Assembly (NCBI GenBank): GCA_044226365.1 | Contig: JBGAHE010000012.1 | Coordinates: forward strand, 1-64,000 | DNA length: 64,000 nt | Reading direction: 5' to 3' | DNA from: JALHNI01 sp044226365 | GTDB taxonomy: Bacteria > Acidobacteriota > Terriglobia > Bryobacterales > Bryobacteraceae | Part shown: positions 41,011 to 50,572 of the stretch, piece after piece | Numbering within the stretch: position 1 is the first letter of the stretch | Layout: each line of letters opens with the position of its first letter | The notes under the pieces: model-generated | The model's database searches: none | Seen by the model: the letters and a program-made list of their open reading frames with translations, nothing else | What the model was told of the DNA's origin: nothing | Position numbers and translations under genes: made by a program

Positions 41011-42234
41011 TTGCGTTACTTACTCTTCTTCGGCTTACTGAGCACCGTACTGTTCGGGGAGGATTACTACCCCAAGCCCGATTCCGCGGGTGGCTGGCGA
41101 ACTCTGAAAGACGCCGCCGCCATCCGCAAAACCGCCGGCATGGACCTGACGAAGCTCGATCAGGCTTTCGAGTACGCCTCCCGTAGCTCGCAGCACGGCG
41201 GACTGCTCGTCGCCCGCCACGGCTACCTCGTCTACGAACGCTACTACGGCCGCGGCCATCGCCTCGCCAACCCGGCGTCCGCCTCCGTCGGCAAAGCGTA
41301 TGTCAGCATTGCCTCCGGCATCATGCTCGCCGACAAGAAGGCGCAGATTCCCGACGGCCTCGAAACCAAAGTCTTCACCGAGAAGTACCTCCCCGAGGCC
41401 TTCCCCCTCGACGACCCCGCCAAAGCCGACATCACCCTCGGCCAGTTGCTCTCGATGTCCTCGGGCTTCCACGGCGAGGGCTCAAACCCCGGCTTCGTCA
41501 ACGGCGTTCCCGCCGTCAAGCTCGCTCCGGTCCCGCGCCCCGCCCAGCCCCTCGGCCAGGACCTGCAGGCTATCCGCACGCCGCTCTGGACCAAGCCCGG
41601 CGGCGGCTACTCCTACGCCTCGTCCTCGCCGCACGTCGCCTCCATCGTTCTCCGCCATCTGACTGGCATGGAACTCCACGACTACCTCCAGGAGAAAGTC
41701 GGCAAGCCGCTTGGCTGGGGCGAATGGGCCTGGGCCCGCCGTCGTGGCGACTCCGAACTGCCCCACACCCCCGGCGGTGGCGACATCGCCCTCCACGCCA
41801 CCGACCATCTCCGCTTCGGCTATCTGCTCTTGAAGAAAGGCCGCTGGGGCCAGCAGCAGGTCGTCCCGGCCGATTACGTCGAGCTCTGCGGCAAGCCCAC
41901 CAAGTGGAACCAGCACGCCCCCATGAGCCTCATGTTTGAGAACAACGCTGACGGCCACGTCGCCGGCGCCCCCAAGGACGCTTATTTCAAGTCCGGTGGC
42001 GGTGGCCACGGCATCATCGTCGTCCCTTCGCTCGACCTCGTCATCTACAAAATGGCCGGCGACGACAGCCAGTACAACCCGAATCGTACTGGCCTCAAGC
42101 AGGACTACCCGTACGATGGCTCCCGCGACAATTGGAAGCCCGCCGCCCGCAGCCAGTTCTCGGACGGCCCCATCGGCACCGACGACGGCGTCCGCCGCAT
42201 CCTCGAGATGGTCGCCGCCGCCGTCATCAACTAG
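41011..42234 (+). CDS. Exported beta-lactamase-fold serine hydrolase
   Basis: This is a 407-residue secreted protein with a TTG start and signal MRYLLFFGLLSTVLFGE. The serine-hydrolase motifs are SVGK (SxxK, in ASASVGKAYVS), a Tyr-Ala-Ser in GYSYASSSPH, and a late SGGGGHGI in the KTG-like position. It belongs to the class C beta-lactamase/esterase/DD-peptidase group. A role in esterolysis or cell-wall turnover is possible. It lies directly behind the broken receptor, so the two were probably one transcript. Confidence 0.88.
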   Translation: MRYLLFFGLLSTVLFGEDYYPKPDSAGGWRTLKDAAAIRKTAGMDLTKLDQAFEYASRSSQHGGLLVARHGYLVYERYYGRGHRLANPASASVGKAYVSIASGIMLADKKAQIPDGLETKVFTEKYLPEAFPLDDPAKADITLGQLLSMSSGFHGEGSNPGFVNGVPAVKLAPVPRPAQPLGQDLQAIRTPLWTKPGGGYSYASSSPHVASIVLRHLTGMELHDYLQEKVGKPLGWGEWAWARRRGDSELPHTPGGGDIALHATDHLRFGYLLLKKGRWGQQQVVPADYVELCGKPTKWNQHAPMSLMFENNADGHVAGAPKDAYFKSGGGGHGIIVVPSLDLVIYKMAGDDSQYNPNRTGLKQDYPYDGSRDNWKPAARSQFSDGPIGTDDGVRRILEMVAAAVIN

Positions 42235-42305
42235 AACTACCCCGTCTGAAGCCCCTGTAATCTTCGGCCGGTTTTAGGCATCATGAATAGAGAGTGAACT
42301 CCCAC

Positions 42306-44570
42306 ATGCGCTTGCCGTATTCCGGCCTGTTGGCCCTCGCGCTGACGTCTCTGACTTTTGCCGCTGACCCGCCGGCCAAGCCGGCTGCGAAGCCTTCTGC
42401 CGCCAAACCCTCGGCTGCGACCACGAAACCGGCCCCCAAACCCGCCACCAAGCTCCCCACGCCTCCGGCCCGGAAGCCTCGTCTCTGGTCGCTCCAGCCG
42501 CTCAGCCAGCCGGCGGTTCCCGCCGCCCCCGAAGGCACCAACCCCATCGACGCATTCGTCGATGCGATGTATAAAACCAAGAACTTACAGCCCCTCGGCC
42601 TCGCCGACCAGCGCACGCTCCTTCGCCGCGTCTACCTCGACCTCATCGGCATCCCGCCCACGCCCGCCGAGCAGGACGCCTACCTCAACGACCCGTCGCC
42701 CGACGCCTACGAAAAGCTGATCGACAAGCTCCTCGCCAGCCCCCAGCACGGCGTCCGCTACGGCCGCCATTGGCTCGACGTGCTCCGTTACGCCGACCAG
42801 GAAGAGCGCATGTACGCCGCCCCCGGCATCCACTATTGGCGCGACTGGGTCATCAACGCCGTCAACACCGACGTTCCCTATGACCAGTTCGTCCGCGCCC
42901 AGCTCACCGGCTACCGCACCACCGAACGCACCACCATGCAAGCCGTCGGCCGCCGCACCCCGCTCGAGCGCCGCCCCGACGACCTCTTCGCCTTAGGCTT
43001 CCTCGCTCGCGGCGCCGTCAATCGTGACTCCAAAGAACTCGGCGAACTCCAGATCGCTGCCGTCGAAACCGTCTCCACCGCCTTCATGGGCATGACCGTC
43101 GGCTGCGCCAAGTGCCACGACCACATGTACGACCCGATCAAGCAGCAGGACTTCTACGCCATGAAGGCCCTCTTCGATCCGCTCGTCATCAAAAAACAAA
43201 CCCTCGCCACGCCCGCCGAATTGATCGTCTATGGCCAGCAGCTTGAGGCCTACGATAAGCAGCGCCTCGCCGCCGAAGCGCCCATCAACGCCCTCGTCGC
43301 GCCCTACCGCGAGAAGCTCTACGCCGACCGAGTCGCCATGCTGCCCGCCGACGTTCAGGTCATCATCCGGAAAAAAGAACGCGAGCGCACGCCCGCCGAA
43401 CAGAAAATCGCCGACGACTATTTCCCCGTCCTCCGCATCGATAACGACAAGATCGAAGAGGTCATGACGCCCGCCGACGCGAAGGTCTACAAAGAACTCC
43501 GCGCCAAGCTCAACCAGGTCACCGGACCCGTCCGCCGCCAGCTCGTCAAAGACCTCCCCGCCTTCTGGACCGTCGAAGTCGATCGCGGCCTGGAGCGCGA
43601 ACCCAGCTACATCCTCACCAGCGGCGACCCCGAACGCCCCGAAAAGAATCACCCCGTCCAGCCCGGTTGGCCCTTCTTCACCGGCGACCCCGACTTCCGC
43701 GAAGGCCGCGTCGAAGCCTTCTCCGATTGGCTCACCGCCAAAGAGAACCCGCTCTTCGCCCGCGTCGCCGTCAATCGTCTTTGGCAGTGGCACTTCGGCG
43801 AAGGCCTCCACAAATCGCCCAGCGACTACGGCGTCATGGGCGGCCGCCCCGGCAACCAGCCTCTGCTGGATTGGCTCGCCTCCGAGTTCATCTCGCGCGG
43901 CTACAGCATGAAGCAGATGCACAAGCTGATGATGACCTCGCGTGCTTACCGCCTGGCAACCTACGGCGACAAGGAACTGATGAAGAAGAACCTCATCGCC
44001 GACCCGTCCAATCGCTTCCTCTGGAGCTTCCGTCTCCAGCGCCTCGAAGCCGAACCCGTCTGGGACTCGATCCTGAGCGCCGCGAACAACCTCGACACCA
44101 CCCTCGGCGGACCCTCCTTTGACATTGAAACCCGCGCCCCGCGCGGCGGTGCTGGCAACCGCGGTATGGCCCTCACCGAGACCAAAACCAACCGCCGCGG
44201 CGCCTACATGATCCGCGGCTTCTCCACCAGCCGCGACATCGTCCCCAATTTCCTTCAGGCCTTTGACGTCGATGACGGCCGCGCTCCGTGCCCCATCCGC
44301 ACCCAAACCGTCACCGCGCCCCAGGGCCTGTTCATGATGAACAGCCCCGAAATTGACAAGGCCACCACTCAGTTTGCGGACCGCCTGACGAAAGAGGCGA
44401 AAGGCGACCTCACCGCCGCCGTCGACCTCGGCTATCGCATCGCCCTCAGCCGTCCGCCTTCTCCCTCCGAGAAAGACCAGGCCCTCAGCTACCTCGCCAA
44501 CGACGCCGCGCGCCTCAAGAACTTCGCGTGGCTCCTGTTGAACTTAGACGAATTCATTTACGTGCAATAG
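42306..44570 (+). CDS. DUF1549/DUF1553 secreted protein with CxxCH (third copy)
   Basis: This is a 754-residue exported protein. Signal MRLPYSGLLALALTSLTFA is followed by an Ala/Pro/Lys-rich linker of about 30 residues, a spacer not present in the other copies. It then carries DUF1549 (LLRRVYLDLIGIPPTPAEQD, YGRHWLDVLRYADQEE) with CAKCHDHMYDP at 267, and DUF1553 (NPLFARVAVNRLWQWHFGEG, MKQMHKLMMTSRAYRLA). The ATG at 42306 is preferred to an in-frame GTG four codons upstream because it opens the signal peptide. The DUF1501 partner follows four bases after the stop. Confidence 0.92.
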   Translation: MRLPYSGLLALALTSLTFAADPPAKPAAKPSAAKPSAATTKPAPKPATKLPTPPARKPRLWSLQPLSQPAVPAAPEGTNPIDAFVDAMYKTKNLQPLGLADQRTLLRRVYLDLIGIPPTPAEQDAYLNDPSPDAYEKLIDKLLASPQHGVRYGRHWLDVLRYADQEERMYAAPGIHYWRDWVINAVNTDVPYDQFVRAQLTGYRTTERTTMQAVGRRTPLERRPDDLFALGFLARGAVNRDSKELGELQIAAVETVSTAFMGMTVGCAKCHDHMYDPIKQQDFYAMKALFDPLVIKKQTLATPAELIVYGQQLEAYDKQRLAAEAPINALVAPYREKLYADRVAMLPADVQVIIRKKERERTPAEQKIADDYFPVLRIDNDKIEEVMTPADAKVYKELRAKLNQVTGPVRRQLVKDLPAFWTVEVDRGLEREPSYILTSGDPERPEKNHPVQPGWPFFTGDPDFREGRVEAFSDWLTAKENPLFARVAVNRLWQWHFGEGLHKSPSDYGVMGGRPGNQPLLDWLASEFISRGYSMKQMHKLMMTSRAYRLATYGDKELMKKNLIADPSNRFLWSFRLQRLEAEPVWDSILSAANNLDTTLGGPSFDIETRAPRGGAGNRGMALTETKTNRRGAYMIRGFSTSRDIVPNFLQAFDVDDGRAPCPIRTQTVTAPQGLFMMNSPEIDKATTQFADRLTKEAKGDLTAAVDLGYRIALSRPPSPSEKDQALSYLANDAARLKNFAWLLLNLDEFIYVQ

Positions 44571-44574
44571 CGCC

Positions 44575-45954
44575 ATGAACCTCTATCCTTGCGGAAAGAT
44601 CTCCCGCCGTCATCTGTTTCATCAAACCGCCGGAGCCTTGCTCGGCGGCGCTGTCGGCGCCCTTTGGGCCGAAGACGGTAAGCTCGATGCCCGCCTCCCC
44701 GAAAAAGATAAGAAGGCCGACGCGGTCATCTTCTTGTTTATGTGCGGCGGCGTCAGCCACATCGATACCTTCGATCCCAAAGGCAATAAGTATGCCGGCC
44801 AGTTAATCGATGCCATCGGCTTCGGCGACAACGTGGCTGAGATGAAGCGTCCGGTGATCCCCTGCCTGCGTACCTTCAAGAATTACGGCCAGTCCGGCAT
44901 CCCGGTCTCTGATTGGTTCCCCCACGTGGGCGGCGTCATTGACGACATCGCCGTCGTCCGCTCCATGTGGTGCCAGGAAGGCAATCATTTCCCCGCCGTC
45001 ATCGAAACCCAAACCGGCCATCGCGGCCGCGCCTTCGATAACCCGTCCTTCGGTGGCTGGGTCTCTTATGCCCTGGGTTCCGGTAATAAGAACTTACCCA
45101 CTTACGTCAACATCGGCCGTCCCTCGTCGCCCGTTCAACTCACCGGGGGTTACTTAGGCGCCACTTACGCTGCCACGCCCTTCCAGGCCGGCGCCACGCC
45201 CATCCCCAACCTCTATCCGCCCAAGAGCAGCAATGCCGCCGAGCGCGATAAGCAGATGGAAACCCTCATCCGCTTGAACCGCGAGTTCCGTGACCATCAC
45301 GAACTCAATACCGACATCGCCGCCCGCATCGAGTCCTACGAACTCGCCGGCCGCATGCAACTCAGCGCCCCCCAGGTCGTCGACCTCACCAAGGAGCCCC
45401 AGCACGTCCAGGACCTCTACGGCATTGGCGATAAGGCTACTGACGAGTTCGGCAAGCAGTTACTCATGGCGCGCCGTCTGGTTGAAAATGGCGTCCGCTT
45501 CGTTCAGCTCTGCCACGCCGGCGGCGGTAACGGCAGTTGGGACGCCCATGGCGACATGAAGACCCACGCCCCGCTTTGCCGCGCCGTCGATAAGCCCATC
45601 GCCGGCCTGCTCACCGACCTCAAGCAACGCGGCATGCTCAATCGCACGCTCGTCGTCTTCACCAGCGAGTTCGGCCGCAGCCCCTGGTCGCAGAACACCA
45701 CCGGCCGCGATCACAACCCCAAAGGTTACTCGTCCTGGTTCGCCGGCGGCGGCATCAAGGGTGGCACTGTCCACGGCGCTACCGACGAGTTCGGTTACAA
45801 GGCCGTGGAGCACCCGCACTATTACAGCGACCTGCATGCCACCATCCTCAAGCAACTCGGGCTTGATCACAAAAAGATGCAGCACCGCGCCCTCGGCCGC
45901 TTGTTCCACTTAGTGGAAGAGGGTCACGGCCCCATCAACGAGATCATTGCTTAG
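44575..45954 (+). CDS. DUF1501 family protein (third copy)
   Basis: This is a 459-residue partner of the third DUF1549 protein. A signal region (ISRRHLFHQTAGALLGGAVG) leads into FLFMCGGVSHIDTFDPKGNK. Later motifs are FTSEFGRSPWSQ, GRDHNPKGYSSWFAGGGIKG and GATDEFGYKAVEH. The gene's last bases overlap the end of the convergent TPR gene by 11 bases, so there is no intergenic terminator on this side. Confidence 0.92.
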   Translation: MNLYPCGKISRRHLFHQTAGALLGGAVGALWAEDGKLDARLPEKDKKADAVIFLFMCGGVSHIDTFDPKGNKYAGQLIDAIGFGDNVAEMKRPVIPCLRTFKNYGQSGIPVSDWFPHVGGVIDDIAVVRSMWCQEGNHFPAVIETQTGHRGRAFDNPSFGGWVSYALGSGNKNLPTYVNIGRPSSPVQLTGGYLGATYAATPFQAGATPIPNLYPPKSSNAAERDKQMETLIRLNREFRDHHELNTDIAARIESYELAGRMQLSAPQVVDLTKEPQHVQDLYGIGDKATDEFGKQLLMARRLVENGVRFVQLCHAGGGNGSWDAHGDMKTHAPLCRAVDKPIAGLLTDLKQRGMLNRTLVVFTSEFGRSPWSQNTTGRDHNPKGYSSWFAGGGIKGGTVHGATDEFGYKAVEHPHYYSDLHATILKQLGLDHKKMQHRALGRLFHLVEEGHGPINEIIA

Positions 45955-47245
45955 CGCGCGCTAAGTTCTCCCGAAACCGGCTCTCGGTCGGCGCCAGCGT
46001 CACCGCTCGTTCGAATGGTGTAATCGCCGCCGCCCGGTTCCCCTGCGCCACCAGCACCTCGCCGAGCGCATTCCACACCGGCGCCTCGTTCGGATTCAGT
46101 TGCGCCGCCATCTCCAGGCTCGTGCGCGCATCGGCGAAGCGGCTCGCGCTCTGCTCCACCAACCCCAGCAGAAAATGATACAACCAGGTCGTTGGGCTAA
46201 TGCTGATCGCTGCCTGCACATACTCTCGCGCGACATCCAGCCGGCCTAAGTCGAAGTTCAAGCCCGCCAGACGAAACAGCAGCGTCGCGTCCCCCGGCCG
46301 CGCCTCGCGCGCCAGCTCGAGCTTCTGCGCCGCCCCCGCCACATCGCCACTCTGCAGCAAGCCGCGCGCTTCATCCACCAGCCGCGCCGCCTGCCGCTGT
46401 AACTCGCTATCTTCTTTCTCCTTCTTCGTCAGCTCGGAGAACTTTGCCAACGCCTGCCGCCTCTCCGCTGCCTTGCCCAATCCCCCCAACGCTCGCGCCA
46501 ACTGATAGTACACCTGCGGTTCCGTCCCGCCGCCGTAAGTCACTGCCAGCTCTAACTCCCGCCGCGCCTCCTCAAACTGATCGGCCCGGTTCAACGCGGA
46601 TCCGAGAAGAAAATGCCCTTCAAAACCTCGCGGCCGCGCCGCCACCGCGCGCCGCAACAACGGCACCGCCTGCTCGCTTTCGCCCGCGCGCGCCAGTAAG
46701 TTGCCCAGGCCCGTCAGCGCCGGATAGTAGTTCGCGTCCACCGCGAGCGCCTGCCGGAACTGCTCCTCGGCTCCCGCCTTGTTACCGCTCGCCGCATACA
46801 CCGCGCCCAGATCCGCCCGCGCGTCCGGCGACTTCGGCGCCAGCGTCACCAAACTCTCGAGCAACGGCTGAGCATCCCGATGCAACCCGCTTTTCAGATA
46901 CAACGTCGCCGCCGCCCGCAGCGCCCCCGGCTCCTTCGGTTGTAACTTTAGAACCTGTAAGTAAGCTGCCAGCGCCTCACTATCGTTCCCGCGCGCCGCA
47001 TAGGCGTCTCCCAGCGCCAGGTGCGCCGCCCCTAGCTTCGGATCGCACTGCACGGCCGTCCGAAACGCAATCAACGCTTCGTTCACCTGCTTCAACCGAT
47101 AGCGCGCCAGCCCGATGTACAGCGCGTTCGTGCATTCCGGCTTCTTCTGATTCGCCGCTTCGAACAGGCGAATGGCGGTCGGATAATCCCCCCGGTCGAA
47201 CGCGGCGCGCGGATCCTGCGCCAGCAACAGCAGCCACAGAATCAC
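45944..47245 (-). CDS. Exported TPR-repeat protein
   Basis: This is a 433-residue protein built almost wholly of tetratricopeptide repeats (for example LYIGLARYRLKQVNEALIAF, HLALGDAYAARGNDSEALAA, NALGEVLVAQGNRAAAITPF). It follows a short hydrophobic N terminus (ILWLLLLAQ). The GTG at 47245 overlaps the upstream gene's TGA (GTGA), and GAGGGAG lies just before it. The two are therefore coupled, and a longer open frame upstream was discarded. CRTAC1-like proteins are often paired with TPR proteins in acidobacteria. It should act as a protein-binding scaffold in the envelope. Confidence 0.88.
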   Translation of the reverse strand: MILWLLLLAQDPRAAFDRGDYPTAIRLFEAANQKKPECTNALYIGLARYRLKQVNEALIAFRTAVQCDPKLGAAHLALGDAYAARGNDSEALAAYLQVLKLQPKEPGALRAAATLYLKSGLHRDAQPLLESLVTLAPKSPDARADLGAVYAASGNKAGAEEQFRQALAVDANYYPALTGLGNLLARAGESEQAVPLLRRAVAARPRGFEGHFLLGSALNRADQFEEARRELELAVTYGGGTEPQVYYQLARALGGLGKAAERRQALAKFSELTKKEKEDSELQRQAARLVDEARGLLQSGDVAGAAQKLELAREARPGDATLLFRLAGLNFDLGRLDVAREYVQAAISISPTTWLYHFLLGLVEQSASRFADARTSLEMAAQLNPNEAPVWNALGEVLVAQGNRAAAITPFERAVTLAPTESRFRENLARAKQ

Positions 47246-48876
47246 GGCATCTCCCTCGCTATCAGCACCTGGTTCGCCGGCACCTTTTTCCAACTCTGCA
47301 CCTGGCCGCTCGGCCAACGCACTTCTACCAAACTCACCTCTTTCTCCGTCCCCAACCCAAAATGCGCGCGCGGATCATGAGCCGATAAGTAACTCCCGGA
47401 AGTCGTCACCGTGGCGAACTGTCGGCGGCCCTGCGCGGTCACAATTCGCACTGCCGCGCCCTGCCCATCGCGATTGCTCTTGCTCCCCACCGTCTGCACC
47501 ATCAGCCAATTTCCTTGTGGTATCCCCTGCAGCAGGCGCGGCGCGCCTTCGTTGGTCGCGATCACCACGTCCACCGCTCCGTCGTTATTCCAATCTCCAA
47601 ACGCCGCCCCCCGCCCGGACATCGCCGTCGCCAGCGGCGCGCCCGCGGTGGCTGAAACGTCGACGAACTTACCGCCTACGTTTCGCGCCAGCAGTGGCTT
47701 CTCGAGATACTGCAAGCCCGGCTGCGTCAGTTCGATGTTATCCATCACATGACCCTGTGCCACAAGTAAGTCTTTCCACCCGTCATTATCGAAATCGACG
47801 AAGCGTGCGCCCCAACCCGAGTGCAACTTACTCACCTTCGCCAGCCCGCTCTCCGGCGAAACATACTCGAACAACCCTCTCACATTGCGGAATAGCGCGT
47901 ACCCCTGATTGGCCAGCGCATTCACAAACACGTCCGGCCACCCATCGTGATCGTAATCGGCCACCGTAATGCCCATCCCCGCGAACACCTTGCCGTCATC
48001 GTCATAGGCCAAGCCCGCATTCAGCGCCGCTTCTTCAAACGTCCCATTGCCGCGGTTCCGAAACAACTGCTGCGGAAAACTATCGTTGGCCACCAGAATA
48101 TCCGGCCAGCCATCCTGGTCGAAATCATCGAACGCCACGCCCAGGCCCTTGCCCGGAGCCTTCGCGATACCGGCCTTCGCCGTCACGTCTTCGAACCGGC
48201 ATCCGCCCTTGTTCCGGTACAGTAAATGGCTCACCGGTGCATATTCGTTTGGATGACAATAAGCCTGTAACTTCCCTTCGCCGCCGCAGGGCTTGTTCTT
48301 GCCGAAGTCCCAATCCAGATACCGCGCCACGAATAAGTCCAACTGGCCGTCCCGGTCGTAATCCACAAAACCCGCGCTCGTGGACCAGCCGCTGCCGCGC
48401 ACTCCCGCCGCCTCCGTTATCTCCTCAAACTGTCCCTCTCCCCCATTCCGGTAAAGCTGATTCGCCCCCCAACTCGTGACAAACAGATCCGGGCGTCCAT
48501 CGTTGTCGCAGTCGCCCACCGCCACGCCTTGCCCGTAACCCGCCCCGCGCACGCCCGCCTTCTCCGTGATGTCCCGAAACCGGCCGTCGCCTTCGTTGCG
48601 ATAGAGACGATTCCAATAACGCGGCTCGCTCTTGTCTGCCACCGATGTCGCCGTCATGCCGTCACGCAGCGCCGCCCCGTTCACCAGGAAAAGATCGAGC
48701 CGGCCGTCGCCATCCGCATCGAATAGCGCGACGCCCCCGCCCATCGCCTCGATTAGATACTTCGACGCAGTCTTGCTGGCGGTAAAACGAAAGCCGATCC
48801 CGCTGCGGGCCGTTGCCTCCACGAAGCCCGCCGGGGGACTCGCCAGCAGCAGAAAAAACGCCAGAAAACCTCGCAC
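47242..48876 (-). CDS. CRTAC1/UnbV-family secreted protein with calcium-binding VCBS/FG-GAP repeats
   Basis: This is a 544-residue exported protein. A GTG start at 48876 opens a signal peptide (RGFLAFFLLLASPPAG). Seven Asp-rich repeats follow (DADGDGRLDLF, DCDNDGRPDLF, DYDRDGQLDLF, DFDQDGWPDIL, DYDHDGWPDVF, DFDNDGWKDLL, DWNNDGAVDVV) that form a beta-propeller binding calcium. The last ~100 residues form an ASPIC/UnbV domain (VRIVTAQGRRQFATVT, LVEVRWPSGQVQSWKKV). The long arginine-rich extension in the same frame overlaps rtcR and is rejected. It starts 10 bases after the rtcR stop, so read-through transcription from rtcR is likely. Confidence 0.9.
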   Translation of the reverse strand: MRGFLAFFLLLASPPAGFVEATARSGIGFRFTASKTASKYLIEAMGGGVALFDADGDGRLDLFLVNGAALRDGMTATSVADKSEPRYWNRLYRNEGDGRFRDITEKAGVRGAGYGQGVAVGDCDNDGRPDLFVTSWGANQLYRNGGEGQFEEITEAAGVRGSGWSTSAGFVDYDRDGQLDLFVARYLDWDFGKNKPCGGEGKLQAYCHPNEYAPVSHLLYRNKGGCRFEDVTAKAGIAKAPGKGLGVAFDDFDQDGWPDILVANDSFPQQLFRNRGNGTFEEAALNAGLAYDDDGKVFAGMGITVADYDHDGWPDVFVNALANQGYALFRNVRGLFEYVSPESGLAKVSKLHSGWGARFVDFDNDGWKDLLVAQGHVMDNIELTQPGLQYLEKPLLARNVGGKFVDVSATAGAPLATAMSGRGAAFGDWNNDGAVDVVIATNEGAPRLLQGIPQGNWLMVQTVGSKSNRDGQGAAVRIVTAQGRRQFATVTTSGSYLSAHDPRAHFGLGTEKEVSLVEVRWPSGQVQSWKKVPANQVLIAREMP

Positions 48877-48886
48877 TCTGCCCGGA

Positions 48887-50458
48887 TCATACCATTGCTC
48901 TCCCCGGCCACTCCAGGCCAAACCGCGCCAAATACTTCCGCAGCCGGTCCGCGTCATTCGCCGTCGCTTTGCGCGCTCGCGACGCTCCGAACAACCGCCG
49001 CCCCGCTTCCGACAAGGACCGGCTTTCCGCGCACACCTCAAGCACCGGCCCCAGTTGCAAGCGATCGAACAGATCCATCTCCGCCAGCGTTGCCGCGTCC
49101 ACCACGCCCTCCAGCCGGCTCTCCGGCTCGGTCCGCCACGCTTCCGCCAGTCGCGCGATCTCCTCCTCCACCACCGCCTCCGAAATTCGCCCTCCGTCCG
49201 AAAGGGTCGCCATCCGCGCCACCGCCGCATTCAGATCACGAAAGTTCCCGGTCCAGCGCGCCGCCGGCGACTGGGCGAAAGCGAGAAACCTTCGCCGCGC
49301 CTCTTTGCTGAACGTCACCTGACGATCCGTGCGCCGTGCATACTCCTCCAGTTCGAACTGCAGATTGGGCTCGATGTCCTCCGGACGCGCCCGCAAGCCC
49401 GGCAGCGTGAAGGTCCAAAGATTGATCCGCGCCAGCAGATCTTCCCGGAAGCGTCCCTCGCGCACCGCCACCGCCAAGTCGCGGTTCGTCCCCGCAATTA
49501 GTTGAAAGTCGCTCTGCACCTCCCGGTCGGACCCCAAAGGAAGAAAAGTCTTGTCCTCCACCGCGCGCAACAACATTGCCTGCTCGTCCAGGCCCAACTC
49601 GCCAATCTCATCCAGAAACAGCAGGCCCCCGTCCGCGCTGCGCAGCAGGCCCGGCCGGTCCACCAACGCTCCGGTGAAGGCGCCCTTCTTGTGCCCGAAC
49701 AGCGTCGACATCGCCCCATCGCCGCGCAGCGTGGCGCAGTTCACGCTCACCAGGGGCCCCTTCACCGTGTGGCGCAGTTTCTTCAGTTCGTAGATCCGTT
49801 TCGCCAAGCGCGACTTGCCCGCGCCCGTCGGACCCATCAGCAACAGCGGATCCCGCGTCGCCATCGCCACCTGCTCAATCCGCTCAATCAACTGGTTGAA
49901 CGCCACACTCCTTGTTTCAATCCCCGACTTCAAAAATGACGTCGCTTCCCGCTGCTCCTGTTGAAACCGCGACGCAATGCCGTCATAGCGCGAAAGGTCC
50001 AGATCGATGATTCGCACCTGCCCGGGCCCGCCCGCCTTCCGGTCCGGCGCGCCCTGGATCAGCCGACCCGGCAGCCAGCGCGTTTCCGTCAACAGGAACA
50101 GGCAGATTTGCGCCACGTGGGTGCCCGTCGTGATGTGGATCAGGTAGTCCTCGTTCTCGTCGAACGAGTACGTCTTGGCGAACGCGAACAGCTTGTCATA
50201 AACGGTCTCGAAGTCCCACGGATCGCCGAAGTCGATCGTATGCAGCCGCACCTCGGTCTCCGGCGATACGGACTCGATATCGCTTCGCAGCAACTCCGCC
50301 GCCTTGGTTTCGCGTGACCCGTGCAACAGTTCCAGCCGATGCACCACCAGATCCGGCTGACGGCACAAGGCCACCGTCGGCCTCCACGATTGCCAGCGCT
50401 CCGCTTTGCGGCCGACATCGAGATTGGTTCCCAGTAAACCAATCACTACCGTTTTCAT
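48887..50458 (-). CDS. rtcR: RtcR, sigma-54-dependent activator of RNA repair genes
   Basis: This 523-residue regulator has the RtcR architecture. The N-terminal CARF domain (about 1-185: MKTVVIGLLGTNLD, YLIHITTGTHVAQICLFLL) is thought to sense nucleotides or RNA ends. The AAA+ domain has Walker A GPTGAGKS (about 210), the sigma-54-contacting GAFTGA (about 258) and Walker B GGLLFLDEIGEL. A C-terminal DNA-binding helix-turn-helix region ends the protein. In enterobacteria RtcR switches on rtcBA after RNA damage. Here it lies divergently from rtcB across a 185-base gap containing a -24/-12 promoter, which strongly supports the same logic. Confidence 0.95.
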   Translation of the reverse strand: MKTVVIGLLGTNLDVGRKAERWQSWRPTVALCRQPDLVVHRLELLHGSRETKAAELLRSDIESVSPETEVRLHTIDFGDPWDFETVYDKLFAFAKTYSFDENEDYLIHITTGTHVAQICLFLLTETRWLPGRLIQGAPDRKAGGPGQVRIIDLDLSRYDGIASRFQQEQREATSFLKSGIETRSVAFNQLIERIEQVAMATRDPLLLMGPTGAGKSRLAKRIYELKKLRHTVKGPLVSVNCATLRGDGAMSTLFGHKKGAFTGALVDRPGLLRSADGGLLFLDEIGELGLDEQAMLLRAVEDKTFLPLGSDREVQSDFQLIAGTNRDLAVAVREGRFREDLLARINLWTFTLPGLRARPEDIEPNLQFELEEYARRTDRQVTFSKEARRRFLAFAQSPAARWTGNFRDLNAAVARMATLSDGGRISEAVVEEEIARLAEAWRTEPESRLEGVVDAATLAEMDLFDRLQLGPVLEVCAESRSLSEAGRRLFGASRARKATANDADRLRKYLARFGLEWPGRAMV

Positions 50459-50467
50459 ATCTTATAT

Positions 50468-50492
50468 TCTAAGTCACAATCTAAAAATCTAA
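50468..50492. promoter_or_regulatory. Three TCTAA direct repeats in the AT-rich rtcR-rtcB gap
   Basis: TCTAA occurs at 50468, 50480 and 50488 in an AT-rich stretch about 55-75 bases upstream of the -24 element and next to the rtcR start. It is a candidate upstream activator site for RtcR, or part of an unwinding region. The repeat unit is short and may be chance. Confidence 0.3.
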
Positions 50493-50544
50493 TTAATCGG
50501 GGTCGCCTTCTTCTTAACTCATTGATAATAAAGGATAAATGAAA

Positions 50545-50560
50545 TGGCATCCGGCCTGCA
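50545..50560 (+). promoter_or_regulatory. Sigma-54 (-24/-12) promoter of the rtcB operon
   Basis: TGGCATCCGGCCTGCA matches the consensus TGGCAC-N5-TTGCA at the key positions, with GG and GC exactly 10 bases apart. The first T of the -12 element is replaced by C. It points towards rtcB and predicts a transcript start near 50571. The divergent sigma-54 activator RtcR supports the call. Confidence 0.75.
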
Positions 50561-50572
50561 ATCTCCTAGCCG

